A DNA stretch of 64,000 nucleotides from Desulfoferrobacter suflitae. GTDB taxonomy: Bacteria; Desulfobacterota; Syntrophobacteria; Syntrophobacterales; Syntrophobacteraceae. The position numbers and the translations under genes are program-made. The stretch spans positions 223,147 through 287,146 of the forward strand of contig NZ_JAIBKA010000007.1 in assembly GCF_022603395.1 (NCBI RefSeq), in the 5' to 3' direction. Below are positions 8,680 through 17,616 of this stretch, in pieces. The notes beneath the pieces were generated by a model that did not search any database, had not been told where the DNA came from, and was given only the letters and a program-made list of their open reading frames with translations. Position 1 is the stretch's first letter. Each line of letters starts with the position of its first letter.

Positions 8680-9936
8680 TTATGCGATGCCGGCCCATGA
8701 CCGTATCAGCTGCGCTATTCTTTTCATCTGCCGTTGCGGAATAATGGGATAGACACAGATTTCCAGTAACGACGCCTCGCGCGGAACAGTCGGCTCAATA
8801 TCGCGCTTCTTCTCAAAGCGAAAGTGCTTGAGCTGCGTGCAGTCGGTCATGTCCGTAGTCTTGGCATCGATTCCATGACGCAGCAGGAAGTTTCTAAGAT
8901 CATTGCGTTTCCGGGGATCCACCGTGAGCGGATAGTAGACATAGACGTGGTCTTCCCGTAACATTTTAGGTGGCTGCACCCAGGGAACCTCTCCCAAATT
9001 TTCCGTCAGCACCCGAGCGTTTTGCCGGGCACCCTCGTTAAACGCATCGATATGTCTAAGTTGCAGCAATCCCAAGGCTGCCTGTAAATTTGCCATAGGT
9101 TCGATGAGTGGCAGGGCCGCGGCAAACCGATCGAGGAGCTCCTCCCCCACAGCTGAATCCATGAGCGGTTTCCCCAGAGCAAGCTTAAGTCGCAAAACCT
9201 GATAGGCGGTCAGCCCGAACACCACTGGTCGGGTCACCAGCCACTTGGTCCATATGGAGGCCGCCTGCCCCAGGATCGCATTCGTCTCAGGAAGGGGGGT
9301 TTTCGATAGTATCGTCCGAGCCCGCTTGGCAATTCCCGAATCGGCCGTGGCTATGGCTCCTCCACCAAAGCACGGCATGTTCTTCCCTTCTGCAAAGCTA
9401 AATATTCCAACATCACCAAAGGCCCCCGCTTGTCGACCGTTCACCCTGACCCCGCAAGCGTGGGCACAATCTTCAAGCAATTTGATGCCGCGGCTTTTTG
9501 TCAACTCCGCTATCTCGCCGATGGGGCATGGTTGTCCAAAGATATGAGTGGCCAGAACAGCACCGGTGTTTTCGCTGATCTTTGGCTCTATGTGCTCCGG
9601 CCCTGCATTGAAGGTATGTGGATCGACATCGCAAAAAACCGGCTTATAGCCCAGCAGCTTGGCCACCATTGGCATCACCGGAAAAGTGAAGGCCGGGAAA
9701 ATTATCTCCGCGCCCTTGTCCAGATCGAGCGCCTCCAGTGTCAACTGGAACGCAGTACGTCCGGAGGAAGTGCCAAACACGTAAGGCACTCCCAACCATT
9801 GGCCGAATCGCCTGGGGAATTCTTCCAGCGCCGTACCCTCACGCACCGATTTAGTAACAATACTTGTGATCAATAACCTGAGTGTTCCCGGGGGAAGATT
9901 CACACATCTTCGAGGTACCGTGCCGATGAGCGCCAT
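8680..9936 (-). CDS. DegT/DnrJ/EryC1/StrS family PLP aminotransferase (second of two)
   Basis: A 418-aa paralogue of the adjacent DegT gene, only modestly similar to it. Seen: GTSSGRTAFQLTL near residue 56, Asp156 in LLEDCAHACG, and probable PLP lysine Lys185 in FSFAEGKNMPCFGGGA. The N-terminus (residues 1-35) has an extra hydrophobic/basic stretch before the usual first helix. Two different DegT enzymes in tandem suggest either two amination steps or that one acts on a different keto substrate. The gene is 15 bp after the radical SAM gene and 27 bp before its paralogue, so it is clearly in the same operon. Confidence 0.85.
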   Translation of the reverse strand: MALIGTVPRRCVNLPPGTLRLLITSIVTKSVREGTALEEFPRRFGQWLGVPYVFGTSSGRTAFQLTLEALDLDKGAEIIFPAFTFPVMPMVAKLLGYKPVFCDVDPHTFNAGPEHIEPKISENTGAVLATHIFGQPCPIGEIAELTKSRGIKLLEDCAHACGVRVNGRQAGAFGDVGIFSFAEGKNMPCFGGGAIATADSGIAKRARTILSKTPLPETNAILGQAASIWTKWLVTRPVVFGLTAYQVLRLKLALGKPLMDSAVGEELLDRFAAALPLIEPMANLQAALGLLQLRHIDAFNEGARQNARVLTENLGEVPWVQPPKMLREDHVYVYYPLTVDPRKRNDLRNFLLRHGIDAKTTDMTDCTQLKHFRFEKKRDIEPTVPREASLLEICVYPIIPQRQMKRIAQLIRSWAGIA

Positions 9937-9951
9937 AACAATCCTGTTTCC

Positions 9952-11433
9952 TTAGAAGTCGGCTTTACAGCAGAGAGCCGCCTTGTACTCCCGTTTGGTA
10001 GACTCCTTTTTCCAGAAGACCTTGCGGATGCCGAGAAGTGTTTTCAATATGTCCGGGTTATGCAGATAGAACCGCCAATGCTTCCACAGGTGGTTCAGAG
10101 CAAATCGCGGGCGCAATATGTAGCGCAGGTAAAATTCGGAACGTAGCTTTACAAGGTCTTCCAGCGGCACTTCCGAGAGATTGACCTTGGGCGTTGCGTA
10201 ATGAAACATTTCGGCCGGTTCGACCCCTGCCAGCTTATGCCGGTACATTTCCCACGCCCTGGAACCGGGATAAGGGGTGTAAAAGTGTACTTGAATGCTG
10301 TCCGAATCAAGTTGTTGAGCCAAGCGGATGGTTTGCTCCATCTCCTGCCGGGTTTCAGTCGGATTGCCAATCACATAGTAGGCGTTGGTTCCGATACCGA
10401 GCTCGCGCGTCCAGTTGAATACCCGCCGGCAAAGTTGCGGCCACGGTTGAGTCTTCGTGGTCTTGTTCATAGCGTTGATGATGCGTTGCGAACCGGATTC
10501 CACCCCGATGCCCAGCATGACGCAACCCGCCTGCTTCATCACCTTGAGAAGGTCATAATCGATTTCATCGACACGCACGCGCGCCATCCATGGGATGTCA
10601 GATTTGCGTGCGATCAGTTCCCGGCAGATCTCCCGGACAAATCCCCGGTGTGCAGAGAAGCTGTCGTCTTGAAAGGAGATTATGTTCACTCCCTGGCGCG
10701 CCATATGTTCAAATTCGTCGGCCACGTTGGCAGGTGAACGTTTGCGCAGCTTCTTACCGACGCTTACCCGCATGACTTCACTGCAAAAAACGCAATTATG
10801 CGGGCAGCCTCGCAGGGCGATGATATAGCCCCAAATGACCCGTTTGGGAACGCGAACCGGAAAAATCGAGCGGTATGCTTCCAACTCTTCCTTGGTGTAG
10901 GAAGGGAATGGGAGCCGATCAGCATCGGTCACGACGAATCGCCGCCCCTCGAGGTAATGGTTGAGAAAATGCTTCTGCCACGTCTCGCCCTGTTCGACCC
11001 CACCCCGCCTGATCCATTCAAAAAGGCGAAAAAACACTTCCTCGGGCTCGCCCAGAAGAATCGCATCGTAGGGATGACCCGCTGAGTTTTCCTTGCCGTT
11101 TTTCGAGTAGTACCCCTGTCCTATGCCGACAATGAGGGGTGGCTCGGGTCTGCGCTTCAAAGCTGCAGCAAACTGGTCGGCCACCTGAACGTCAAAGCTG
11201 GACGCTGAAACTACAATCAAATCCGGGCGGATATGGTCTGCCAGTTCGAGCAGTTCGGCCACGCCCATCGGATGAATCCAGCAATCGACATTGGTTACCT
11301 GGAGGTCACGGTAGGTTTCCAAGCCCGCCTGAATGTATTTTAGAGGATAGCAGGGATCAAAAAACTGCGGGTGATCAACCTCTTTGTCTACCGCCGAGGT
11401 CACACGCACAAGCAGCACTGACTTGATTTCCAC
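9952..11433 (-). CDS. B12-binding-domain radical SAM protein
   Basis: A 493-aa class B-type radical SAM protein. Residues 1-140 form a cobalamin-binding-like Rossmann domain, though no clear DxHxxG motif is seen, so B12 may be bound without lower-ligand replacement. The radical SAM cluster is RGCPHNCVFC with Cys210, Cys214 and Cys217. The following barrel shows FQDDSFSAHR and GIGVESGSQRIINAMNK, typical of the BchE/HpnJ-like branch. Family members methylate or rearrange unactivated carbons. GTG start with CAGGAG at good spacing; the first ATG is far inside. In this operon it could modify a sugar, polyprenol or hopanoid-type lipid; which one is unknown. Confidence 0.85.
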   Translation of the reverse strand: MEIKSVLLVRVTSAVDKEVDHPQFFDPCYPLKYIQAGLETYRDLQVTNVDCWIHPMGVAELLELADHIRPDLIVVSASSFDVQVADQFAAALKRRPEPPLIVGIGQGYYSKNGKENSAGHPYDAILLGEPEEVFFRLFEWIRRGGVEQGETWQKHFLNHYLEGRRFVVTDADRLPFPSYTKEELEAYRSIFPVRVPKRVIWGYIIALRGCPHNCVFCSEVMRVSVGKKLRKRSPANVADEFEHMARQGVNIISFQDDSFSAHRGFVREICRELIARKSDIPWMARVRVDEIDYDLLKVMKQAGCVMLGIGVESGSQRIINAMNKTTKTQPWPQLCRRVFNWTRELGIGTNAYYVIGNPTETRQEMEQTIRLAQQLDSDSIQVHFYTPYPGSRAWEMYRHKLAGVEPAEMFHYATPKVNLSEVPLEDLVKLRSEFYLRYILRPRFALNHLWKHWRFYLHNPDILKTLLGIRKVFWKKESTKREYKAALCCKADF

Positions 11434-11514
11434 AACAATCTCCTGATGTTCAGATAAACAGACCGAGCCATCTAAAATCCGAGGGGTACCGGCGAGCCAC
11501 TGTTGCGTCTGTTT

Positions 11515-12771
11515 TCATATCGCAGCCTGCATGCCATTCGAGTGATTCTCAACACGCCTGTCAAAAACGGCGCAAACCTTGTCATAAACTTCGTCGACCG
11601 AAATAAGCTGCATACAAAGATTGTTCCTGCATGTCAACTGGCGGTTGTTATACGCATTGACGCACGGGCTGCACACAGTACCCGCCCAGATGACATGGCT
11701 GCGCTCGCACGGAGCGGCAAAAAGGCGGGGCGTTTCCGGTCCAAACAGCGTAATTACGTCGATGGGCGTCAGGGTGGCAAAATGAGCGGGGCCACTGTCG
11801 TTTGTGACAAGCACTTCGGCTGCCGCATAGACAATGAGGAGCTGTCGGAGCGTCGTACGCCCTGCCAGGCTGAAGCAGCGTTCCGAGCCAACCTCAAGGA
11901 CCAGATGCTCGACCAATGCCTGCTCGTTTGGAGCCCCTGTAAAGGCAATATAAACGGCCGGATAGCGAACCAGAAGGCGCTGTGCCAATTGGACGTATTT
12001 GTGGCGGTCCCATCTCCTGAGCGGAAGCAAATCGCTGCAATTGGCATTCAAGAGAATCATCGGGGGAGGTTGAGCCTGTCCTGTCAACTCGCGGATCATG
12101 GATCTCACCGCCGCGATCTCATCCGCTTGCGGCGCAAAGGTCGGCAGGGCGCTGCGGCTCAGGGCCGGCGCCGGCATGCCAAAAGCCGGGAAGAGCTCAG
12201 CAGGATGGTTGAGAGCTTCAACCATGACTTCGAAGGATTGCGCAGTATGGATATGAGGGTTGTACACCAGCCGGTGAGTCATCAAATTGCCTCGATAAGG
12301 TCCGTCACCGGCGTAGGAATGAAAGCCGACGCGTCGCACGGCGCCGCTCAAATAGGTAAAAATGGCGGAGGCCCTGGCAAAAAACTCCATGTCCACGGCT
12401 GAATCCAGCTCCAGAGATCTCATGCGTCGAATGGCTGCCATGGCTGAGACCACCAGAGAAACCAGGGAATCGGTCTTGATGCAAATCACATTCCTGCCCG
12501 GGATGACATCCAGCGCATCGAGGATGAAGCGGTTTTCCTCGAACACCAAAAAGTATACGTTTTGTCGGCCCACCATCTTTGTGGCGCGAAGAATTGCCGC
12601 ATGGGCCAACACGGTCGATCCCTGCTCGGCCGGCTTTACGAAAAGAATCTTTTTGACCGGCCCTGCACGATGGGTCCGCAAAATGTTTTGCAATTTACAG
12701 ACCATGGTCAAAGCCAGGGTGATCCCCGTCCCGAGCCATCGATCTATGTTGCGCAATGTGGAGACCTTCAT
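11515..12771 (-). CDS. GT9 family (heptosyltransferase-like) glycosyltransferase
   Basis: A 418-aa GT-B glycosyltransferase of the heptosyltransferase (WaaF/WaaC/WaaQ) family. The C-terminal half carries the family signature VTNDSGPAHFATLT and LFGPETP, which bind the nucleotide-sugar. The N-terminal segment (LGTGITLALTMVCKL) is more hydrophobic than usual and may anchor it to the inner face of the membrane. The frame can be extended to a TTG at 12789, but ATG 12771 is preferred. First gene of the compact minus-strand envelope operon, 81 bp before the radical SAM gene. Likely adds a heptose or related sugar to a core or lipid-linked glycan. Confidence 0.8.
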   Translation of the reverse strand: MKVSTLRNIDRWLGTGITLALTMVCKLQNILRTHRAGPVKKILFVKPAEQGSTVLAHAAILRATKMVGRQNVYFLVFEENRFILDALDVIPGRNVICIKTDSLVSLVVSAMAAIRRMRSLELDSAVDMEFFARASAIFTYLSGAVRRVGFHSYAGDGPYRGNLMTHRLVYNPHIHTAQSFEVMVEALNHPAELFPAFGMPAPALSRSALPTFAPQADEIAAVRSMIRELTGQAQPPPMILLNANCSDLLPLRRWDRHKYVQLAQRLLVRYPAVYIAFTGAPNEQALVEHLVLEVGSERCFSLAGRTTLRQLLIVYAAAEVLVTNDSGPAHFATLTPIDVITLFGPETPRLFAAPCERSHVIWAGTVCSPCVNAYNNRQLTCRNNLCMQLISVDEVYDKVCAVFDRRVENHSNGMQAAI

Positions 12772-12881
12772 TTCACCCGCATCAATCAATGCACTGTCAG
12801 AACCTATTGGACTTGTTGGTCATTAAGAATTCCGCATTCAGCAGTAGGAATTTGACATAAAAACACGACTTGCAATGGATT

Positions 12882-13940
12882 TCAAGACTCAACCGATCGC
12901 GGGAACGGATGCAGCATCAGATCGGCCACAACCAGCAGCACCATCGCTTCACAAACGGGCACGATACGCGGGATAGCACAAACGTCATGACGGCCCTTTA
13001 CGGCAACGGTTGCCGACTCACCATAGGTGGTGACGGTTTGTTGCGGGATAGAAATGGAAGGTATTGGTTTGACAGCCACGCGTATGATAATATCCGATCC
13101 GTTGGATAAGCCTCCCAGTGTCCCCCCTGCATGATTACTTGCATAGCCCTGCGCGGTAATGGGATCATTGTGCTCACTGCCGAGCATTCCGGCCGACACA
13201 AATCCGTCCCCGATCTCAACCCCCTTGACCGCGCCGATGGACATGAGGGCTCCGGCAAGCTGCGCATCGATTTTATCGAAGACGGGTTCTCCCAATCCGG
13301 GCGGGCATCCGCGGACACACACTTCGACAATGCCACCGATCGAATCTCCCGCCTCCTTGACTTCCCTTATGCGCGCCTCCATCGCCGGGACGCATTCCGG
13401 ATCGGCACAGTAGAAAGCATTGCGATTGATTTCATCCCACTCATGCCTGCGTGCCCGCACACCTCCCAACACTTTGGTGTAAGCCTGCACAGCAATACCG
13501 CACTGGCGCAGAAACTTGCGCGCAACGGCTCCAGCTGCCACCCGGGCCGCGGTTTCCCGGGCCGAACTGCGTCCTCCGCCGCGCCAGTCCCTCACCCCGT
13601 ATTTCTGTTCGTAGGTGCGATCCGCATGCCCGGGACGATAAAGCTTGGCCAGCGCACCATAATCTTTGCTCCTCACGTCCCGGTTGTAGATGATAAGACT
13701 GATGGGGGTTCCAGTAGTGATTCCCTCAAAAACCCCGGATAAAATCTCAACCCGATCCGCTTCGCGACGAGGCGATGTAAACCGGCCCCCCGGCTTGCGC
13801 CTGTCCAGGTCCGATTGGATGTCCTGCTCCATCAAAGCAATGCCTGGTGGACAGCCGTCAATCACAGCTCCAAGGGCAGGTCCATGAGATTCGCCCCAGG
13901 TAGTGACGCAGAAGATGCGCCCGAAGGTATTCCCCGCCAT
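12882..13940 (-). CDS. aroC: Chorismate synthase
   Basis: A 352-aa enzyme converting 5-enolpyruvylshikimate-3-phosphate to chorismate, last step of the shikimate pathway, using reduced FMN as cofactor. All three family signatures are present: WGESHGPALGAVIDGCPPG near the N-terminus, the RPGHADRTYEQKYGVRDWRG region with GGGRSSARETAARVAAGA, and the C-terminal RHDVCAIPR. Full family length. A GGGAAGGGAG ribosome site fixes the ATG at 13940 rather than the upstream ATG at 13958. It is 110 bp from the envelope operon that follows on the same strand, so co-transcription is possible but functionally unexplained. Confidence 0.95.
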   Translation of the reverse strand: MAGNTFGRIFCVTTWGESHGPALGAVIDGCPPGIALMEQDIQSDLDRRKPGGRFTSPRREADRVEILSGVFEGITTGTPISLIIYNRDVRSKDYGALAKLYRPGHADRTYEQKYGVRDWRGGGRSSARETAARVAAGAVARKFLRQCGIAVQAYTKVLGGVRARRHEWDEINRNAFYCADPECVPAMEARIREVKEAGDSIGGIVEVCVRGCPPGLGEPVFDKIDAQLAGALMSIGAVKGVEIGDGFVSAGMLGSEHNDPITAQGYASNHAGGTLGGLSNGSDIIIRVAVKPIPSISIPQQTVTTYGESATVAVKGRHDVCAIPRIVPVCEAMVLLVVADLMLHPFPRSVES

Positions 13941-14057
13941 AAATGACTCCCTTCCCATAATTATATCCGCGCCCGCTGAGCTGTGCGCGGGTTGACTCTT
14001 CAGCGGAAAAAGTTATTCTAAATTATCTCATAAAGGGGCGAGATTTGTAAGAGCTTT

Positions 14058-14160
14058 CCTGGTCAGGAGGTTGCGCTGTCGACTGGACAGGAGCCAGGGA
14101 TCTGGTGACGTAGAGACCGCTACAACGGTGTGTGTGATGCCTTGGCGACTCCTGACCGGG
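14058..14160 (+). other. Potential structured RNA leader upstream of clpS
   Basis: Bases 14058-14069 and 14149-14160 can form a 12-bp stem with one G-U pair. It encloses three short perfect hairpins: 14076-14080 with 14086-14090, 14094-14097 with 14102-14105, and 14110-14113 with 14120-14123. The fold therefore resembles a multibranch junction. It ends 55 bp before the clpS ATG. It does not match SRP RNA, tmRNA, or the cobalamin or GEMM riboswitch motifs I know. It could be a regulatory leader, a small RNA, or chance; no coding frame fits. Confidence 0.3.
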
Positions 14161-14214
14161 TCTTCTGCTCGATTCTTGATGTCTGGGAATTGATGGTGAA
14201 AGGAAGGAGCGGGG

Positions 14215-14529
14215 ATGAGTGAGCATCATCCTGATTTTGGGGAAGAACTGGCGAGTGGTGTTGAAGAAGAGCTCGAAGAGCCCCCAATGTACAAGGTGCT
14301 GCTGCACAACGACGATTACACCACCATGGAGTTCGTGGTGGAAATACTGCAAAAAGTCTTTTACAAACCTCCCGCAGAAGCGACCCGCATCATGCTGCTC
14401 ATTCACAGAAACGGAGTGGGGGTTTGCGGTGTCTACACCGTTGAACTGGCGGAGACAAAAGTCGAATTAGTCCACCATTTGGCGAGGAAGAACGGTTTTC
14501 CATTACAATGCACCATGGAAGAAGCATAA
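14215..14529 (+). CDS. clpS: ATP-dependent Clp protease adaptor ClpS
   Basis: A 104-aa N-recognin that delivers proteins with destabilising N-terminal residues to ClpAP. The core begins at [21 protein letters not shown], containing the conserved NDD(Y/F)T motif that helps form the N-degron pocket, and continues through HxxGxGVCGVYT. The first 24 residues are acidic and flexible, as usual. GGAAGGAGCGGGG precedes the ATG. The stop TAA is directly followed by the clpA ATG, so the pair is transcribed and probably translated together. Confidence 0.95.
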   Translation: MSEHHPDFGEELASGVEEELEEPPMYKVLLHNDDYTTMEFVVEILQKVFYKPPAEATRIMLLIHRNGVGVCGVYTVELAETKVELVHHLARKNGFPLQCTMEEA

Positions 14530-16827
14530 ATGATTAACAGGGAACTAGAAATCACATTTGCGGCGGCGATCAAAGAGGCTAAAACCAGGCGCCATGAATT
14601 TTTTACTCTGGAACATATCCTCTATGCCATGCTCTATGATGTGACAGGCAGGCGCATACTGCACCACTGCGGTGCCGACCTGGAAACCTTGAAGGAGCGC
14701 CTGGAAAAGTTTTTCAAGGAAAGGGTCGAGGTGCTGCCGGAAGGCCATGACCAGGATCCCGTCCAGACCATGAGCGTGCAAAGAGTGCTTCAAAGAGCCA
14801 TCATGCATGTTCAGGGAGCCGAGAAAAAAGAGGTAGATGCGGGCGACATACTCGCCGCCATGTTCTACGAAGAACACTCCTATGCGGTATATTTTCTCAA
14901 AGCTCAAGGGGTTACCAGGCTGGATGTGTTGAGCTACATTTCCCACGGCATCTCCAAGGTCGCAGAACCGGAAAATGCACCCAACGAAAGGCCTTCTCTG
15001 GCCCCCGCTCCCGACCAGAAACAGGAAACGCGCAAGGCCGGTGCCCTGGAAAGTTTTACCGTCAATCTGATTCAGCGGGCATCGGAAGGACTCATTGACC
15101 CTCTCATCGGACGTGAAGACGAGATCCTCAGAACGTTGCAAATACTGGGCAGACGCACCAAGAATAACCCGATTTTTGTAGGCGATCCGGGGGTCGGCAA
15201 AACGGCCATCGCCGAAGGTTTAGCGCGCAAAATCGCGCACAGGGAAGTCCCCGGTACGTTCCATGACGTGGAGATATTCGCTTTGGACATGGGTGCCCTG
15301 CTGGCAGGAACTAAATTTCGCGGCGATTTTGAAGCCAGGTTGAAGGGGGTCATTCAGGAGCTCAAGAAGAAACCGGGAGCTATTCTTTTCATCGATGAAA
15401 TCCATACAGTGGTCGGAGCCGGGGCCACCAGCGGCAGCTCCATGGACGCCTCCAACATTCTCAAACCCGTGCTGGTGAGCGGCGGCATTCGCTGCATCGG
15501 ATCAACCACCTACGAAGAATATAAGAATCACTTTGAAAAGGACAGGGCGTTGAGCCGCCGTTTTCAAAAAGTTGAAATCCGCGAGCCGTCCGTCGAGGAA
15601 ACTTACCAGATCTTGCAGGGACTTAAATCCTACTACGAGGAACACCATCAGATACGCTACACGGATGCGGCATTGAGAACGGCCGCCGATCTCGCTGCGC
15701 GCCATATCAACGATCGCTATATGCCGGACAAGGCCATTGATGTGATCGACGAGACGGCGGCGAGCTTGAGGCTCAAAAAGGATCGTCGCGTTCGCAAGGT
15801 GGTCAATCCCAAGGATATTGAGATCGTCGTTGCACGCATGGCGAAGATACCGGCGCGCAGCGTTTCATCCAACGATCAATTGCGCCTTCAACATTTGGAA
15901 GATGAGCTCAAGAACCGGGTCTTTGGCCAAGATGTTGCCATTGAAATGTTGAGCAAAGCCATAAAGCGTTCGCGGGCCGGACTGCGTATCCCGACCAAGC
16001 CCATCGGATCGTTCCTGCTCATCGGGCCAACGGGTGTAGGCAAGACCGAGGTGGCACTGCAGCTGGCCGGCATACTTGGGGTCAACTTTGTGCGCTTCGA
16101 CATGAGCGAATATATGGAGAAGCATACGGTTGCGCGTTTAATCGGCGCGCCTCCCGGCTACATCGGATTCGATCAGGGTGGTCTTCTCACTGACGCAATA
16201 CGCAAGAATCCGTACAGCGTTTTGTTGCTGGATGAAATCGAAAAGGCTCACCCGGATCTTTTCAGTATTCTGCTGCAGGTCATGGATCATGCCACTTTGA
16301 CGGACAATAACGGGAAAAAGGCCGATTTTCGCAACGTCATATTACTCATGACCTCCAACGCCGGTGCTCGGGAAATGAACAGCCCCGCCATCGGTTTCGG
16401 CAACATGGACAACGAAAACCGGACCGCCAAGGGGGTCAAGGCCGTGGAAAAGCTCTTCAGTCCCGAATTCAGGAACCGGTTGGACGGGACGGTACCATTC
16501 AGCGGTCTGACTATCGAAATCATGGAAAGGATCGTCGACAAATTCATCGCCGAGCTGGAAATTCAGTTGTCCGAAAAGAAGATCCACTTTGAGCTGACTG
16601 CACCGGCGCGCCTGTGGCTGGCTGAAAATGGATACGATGCGGCATTCGGAGCGAGACCGTTGGCAAGGCTTATTCAAAATGAGATCAAAGACGTTTTGGC
16701 GGAAGAGATCCTGTTTGGCCGATTGCAGAACGGAGGCCGGGTGCGGATAGACAGACCGACAGAGGGATTGCAAGAAGACTACATGCGGTCCGGTGAAAAT
16801 CTGACCTTTTCCTTTTTGGAGGACTAG
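14530..16827 (+). CDS. clpA: ATP-dependent Clp protease ATP-binding subunit ClpA
   Basis: A 765-aa Hsp100 unfoldase, normal ClpA length. An N-terminal Clp repeat domain (about 1-145) is followed by AAA+ D1 with Walker A GDPGVGKT and Walker B ILFIDEIH, and AAA+ D2 with GPTGVGKT and LLLDEIEKAH, then the C-terminal small domain. Absence of the long ClpB middle domain between D1 and D2 supports ClpA. It unfolds substrates for ClpP, which is not in this window. The gene starts immediately after the clpS stop, and aat follows 31 bp downstream, completing an N-degron operon. Confidence 0.95.
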   Translation: MINRELEITFAAAIKEAKTRRHEFFTLEHILYAMLYDVTGRRILHHCGADLETLKERLEKFFKERVEVLPEGHDQDPVQTMSVQRVLQRAIMHVQGAEKKEVDAGDILAAMFYEEHSYAVYFLKAQGVTRLDVLSYISHGISKVAEPENAPNERPSLAPAPDQKQETRKAGALESFTVNLIQRASEGLIDPLIGREDEILRTLQILGRRTKNNPIFVGDPGVGKTAIAEGLARKIAHREVPGTFHDVEIFALDMGALLAGTKFRGDFEARLKGVIQELKKKPGAILFIDEIHTVVGAGATSGSSMDASNILKPVLVSGGIRCIGSTTYEEYKNHFEKDRALSRRFQKVEIREPSVEETYQILQGLKSYYEEHHQIRYTDAALRTAADLAARHINDRYMPDKAIDVIDETAASLRLKKDRRVRKVVNPKDIEIVVARMAKIPARSVSSNDQLRLQHLEDELKNRVFGQDVAIEMLSKAIKRSRAGLRIPTKPIGSFLLIGPTGVGKTEVALQLAGILGVNFVRFDMSEYMEKHTVARLIGAPPGYIGFDQGGLLTDAIRKNPYSVLLLDEIEKAHPDLFSILLQVMDHATLTDNNGKKADFRNVILLMTSNAGAREMNSPAIGFGNMDNENRTAKGVKAVEKLFSPEFRNRLDGTVPFSGLTIEIMERIVDKFIAELEIQLSEKKIHFELTAPARLWLAENGYDAAFGARPLARLIQNEIKDVLAEEILFGRLQNGGRVRIDRPTEGLQEDYMRSGENLTFSFLED

Positions 16828-16858
16828 GGCCGCATCCAGACCATGTGCCTTTGTAGCC

Positions 16859-17560
16859 ATGCCCATTTTCCGACTGACCAAAGCGCTGCTGTTCCCTCCC
16901 TGCCACTATGCGGAACCGGACGGACTGTTGGCCATAGGCGGAGACCTTTCCCCCGAACGTCTGCTGCTTGCCTATCGATTGGGGATTTTCCCCTGGTATT
17001 CCGAGCACACCCCCATCCTCTGGTGGTCGCCCGACCCCAGGCTTGTCCTGTTTCCGCATGAACTTCGAATCTCCAAGAGCCTTCAAAGAGTGATCAAGAA
17101 AAACCTTTTTACGGTGACTGTGGACCGGTCCTTTGGTCAGGTCATACAACGGTGTGCCGAGATACGTCGGACTCAGGGCGAAGGCACCTGGATCCTGCCG
17201 GATATGATCGACGCTTATTGCCGTCTGCATCGACTGGGATTTGCCCATTCCATTGAAAGCTGGATGGAGGGGGAATTGGTGGGAGGTCTTTACGGCGTGG
17301 CCATTGGACGGGTTTTTTTCGGCGAGTCCATGTTCACCCAAAGGACCGATGCGTCCAAGGTTGCCTTTGTCCATCTCGTCAGAATGCTGCAGCGTTCAGA
17401 GTATCAGTTGATTGATTGCCAGATATCCACGCACCACCTCAAGAATTTTGGTGCCCGGGAAATACCCCGTACAGAATTTTTGAACCGTCTGGCCGCAGCC
17501 ATCAAGAATCCGGTCAGTCCGGATATCTGGGCGGTGAAACACATTTCCGGCGATTTTTGA
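16859..17560 (+). CDS. aat: Leucyl/phenylalanyl-tRNA--protein transferase
   Basis: A 233-aa enzyme that transfers Leu or Phe from aminoacyl-tRNA to proteins with N-terminal Arg or Lys, creating degrons read by ClpS. Family hallmarks are GLLAIGGDLSPERLL, YRLGIFPWY, ILWWSPDPR, AHSIESWMEGELVGGLYGV and GESMFTQRTDASKVAF. Length matches the family. The ATG has a weak ribosome site, so expression may depend on read-through from clpA, which ends 31 bp upstream. The tail converges with the hybrid kinase gene; no clear terminator is seen in the 56-bp gap. Confidence 0.95.
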   Translation: MPIFRLTKALLFPPCHYAEPDGLLAIGGDLSPERLLLAYRLGIFPWYSEHTPILWWSPDPRLVLFPHELRISKSLQRVIKKNLFTVTVDRSFGQVIQRCAEIRRTQGEGTWILPDMIDAYCRLHRLGFAHSIESWMEGELVGGLYGVAIGRVFFGESMFTQRTDASKVAFVHLVRMLQRSEYQLIDCQISTHHLKNFGAREIPRTEFLNRLAAAIKNPVSPDIWAVKHISGDF

Positions 17561-17616
17561 GGTGGCATATGGTTTTGCTCGAGGGATCCACCCGTGCAAT
17601 AGCTCCCTGCAGGGCA

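Noticed and set aside
11503..12402. 299-aa plus-strand frame opposite the GT9 gene
   Set aside because: Antisense shadow; the GT9 signature on the minus strand is unambiguous.
11515..12789. Longer GT9 start at 12789
   Set aside because: That codon is TTG, and ATG 12771 is just 18 bases further in; extra residues add nothing conserved.
14041..14214. The clpS leader as SRP RNA or a known riboswitch
   Set aside because: It shares GGTCAGG with 4.5S RNA, but the conserved GGAAGGAAGCAGCC core is missing, and no cobalamin, c-di-GMP or SAM riboswitch core is present.
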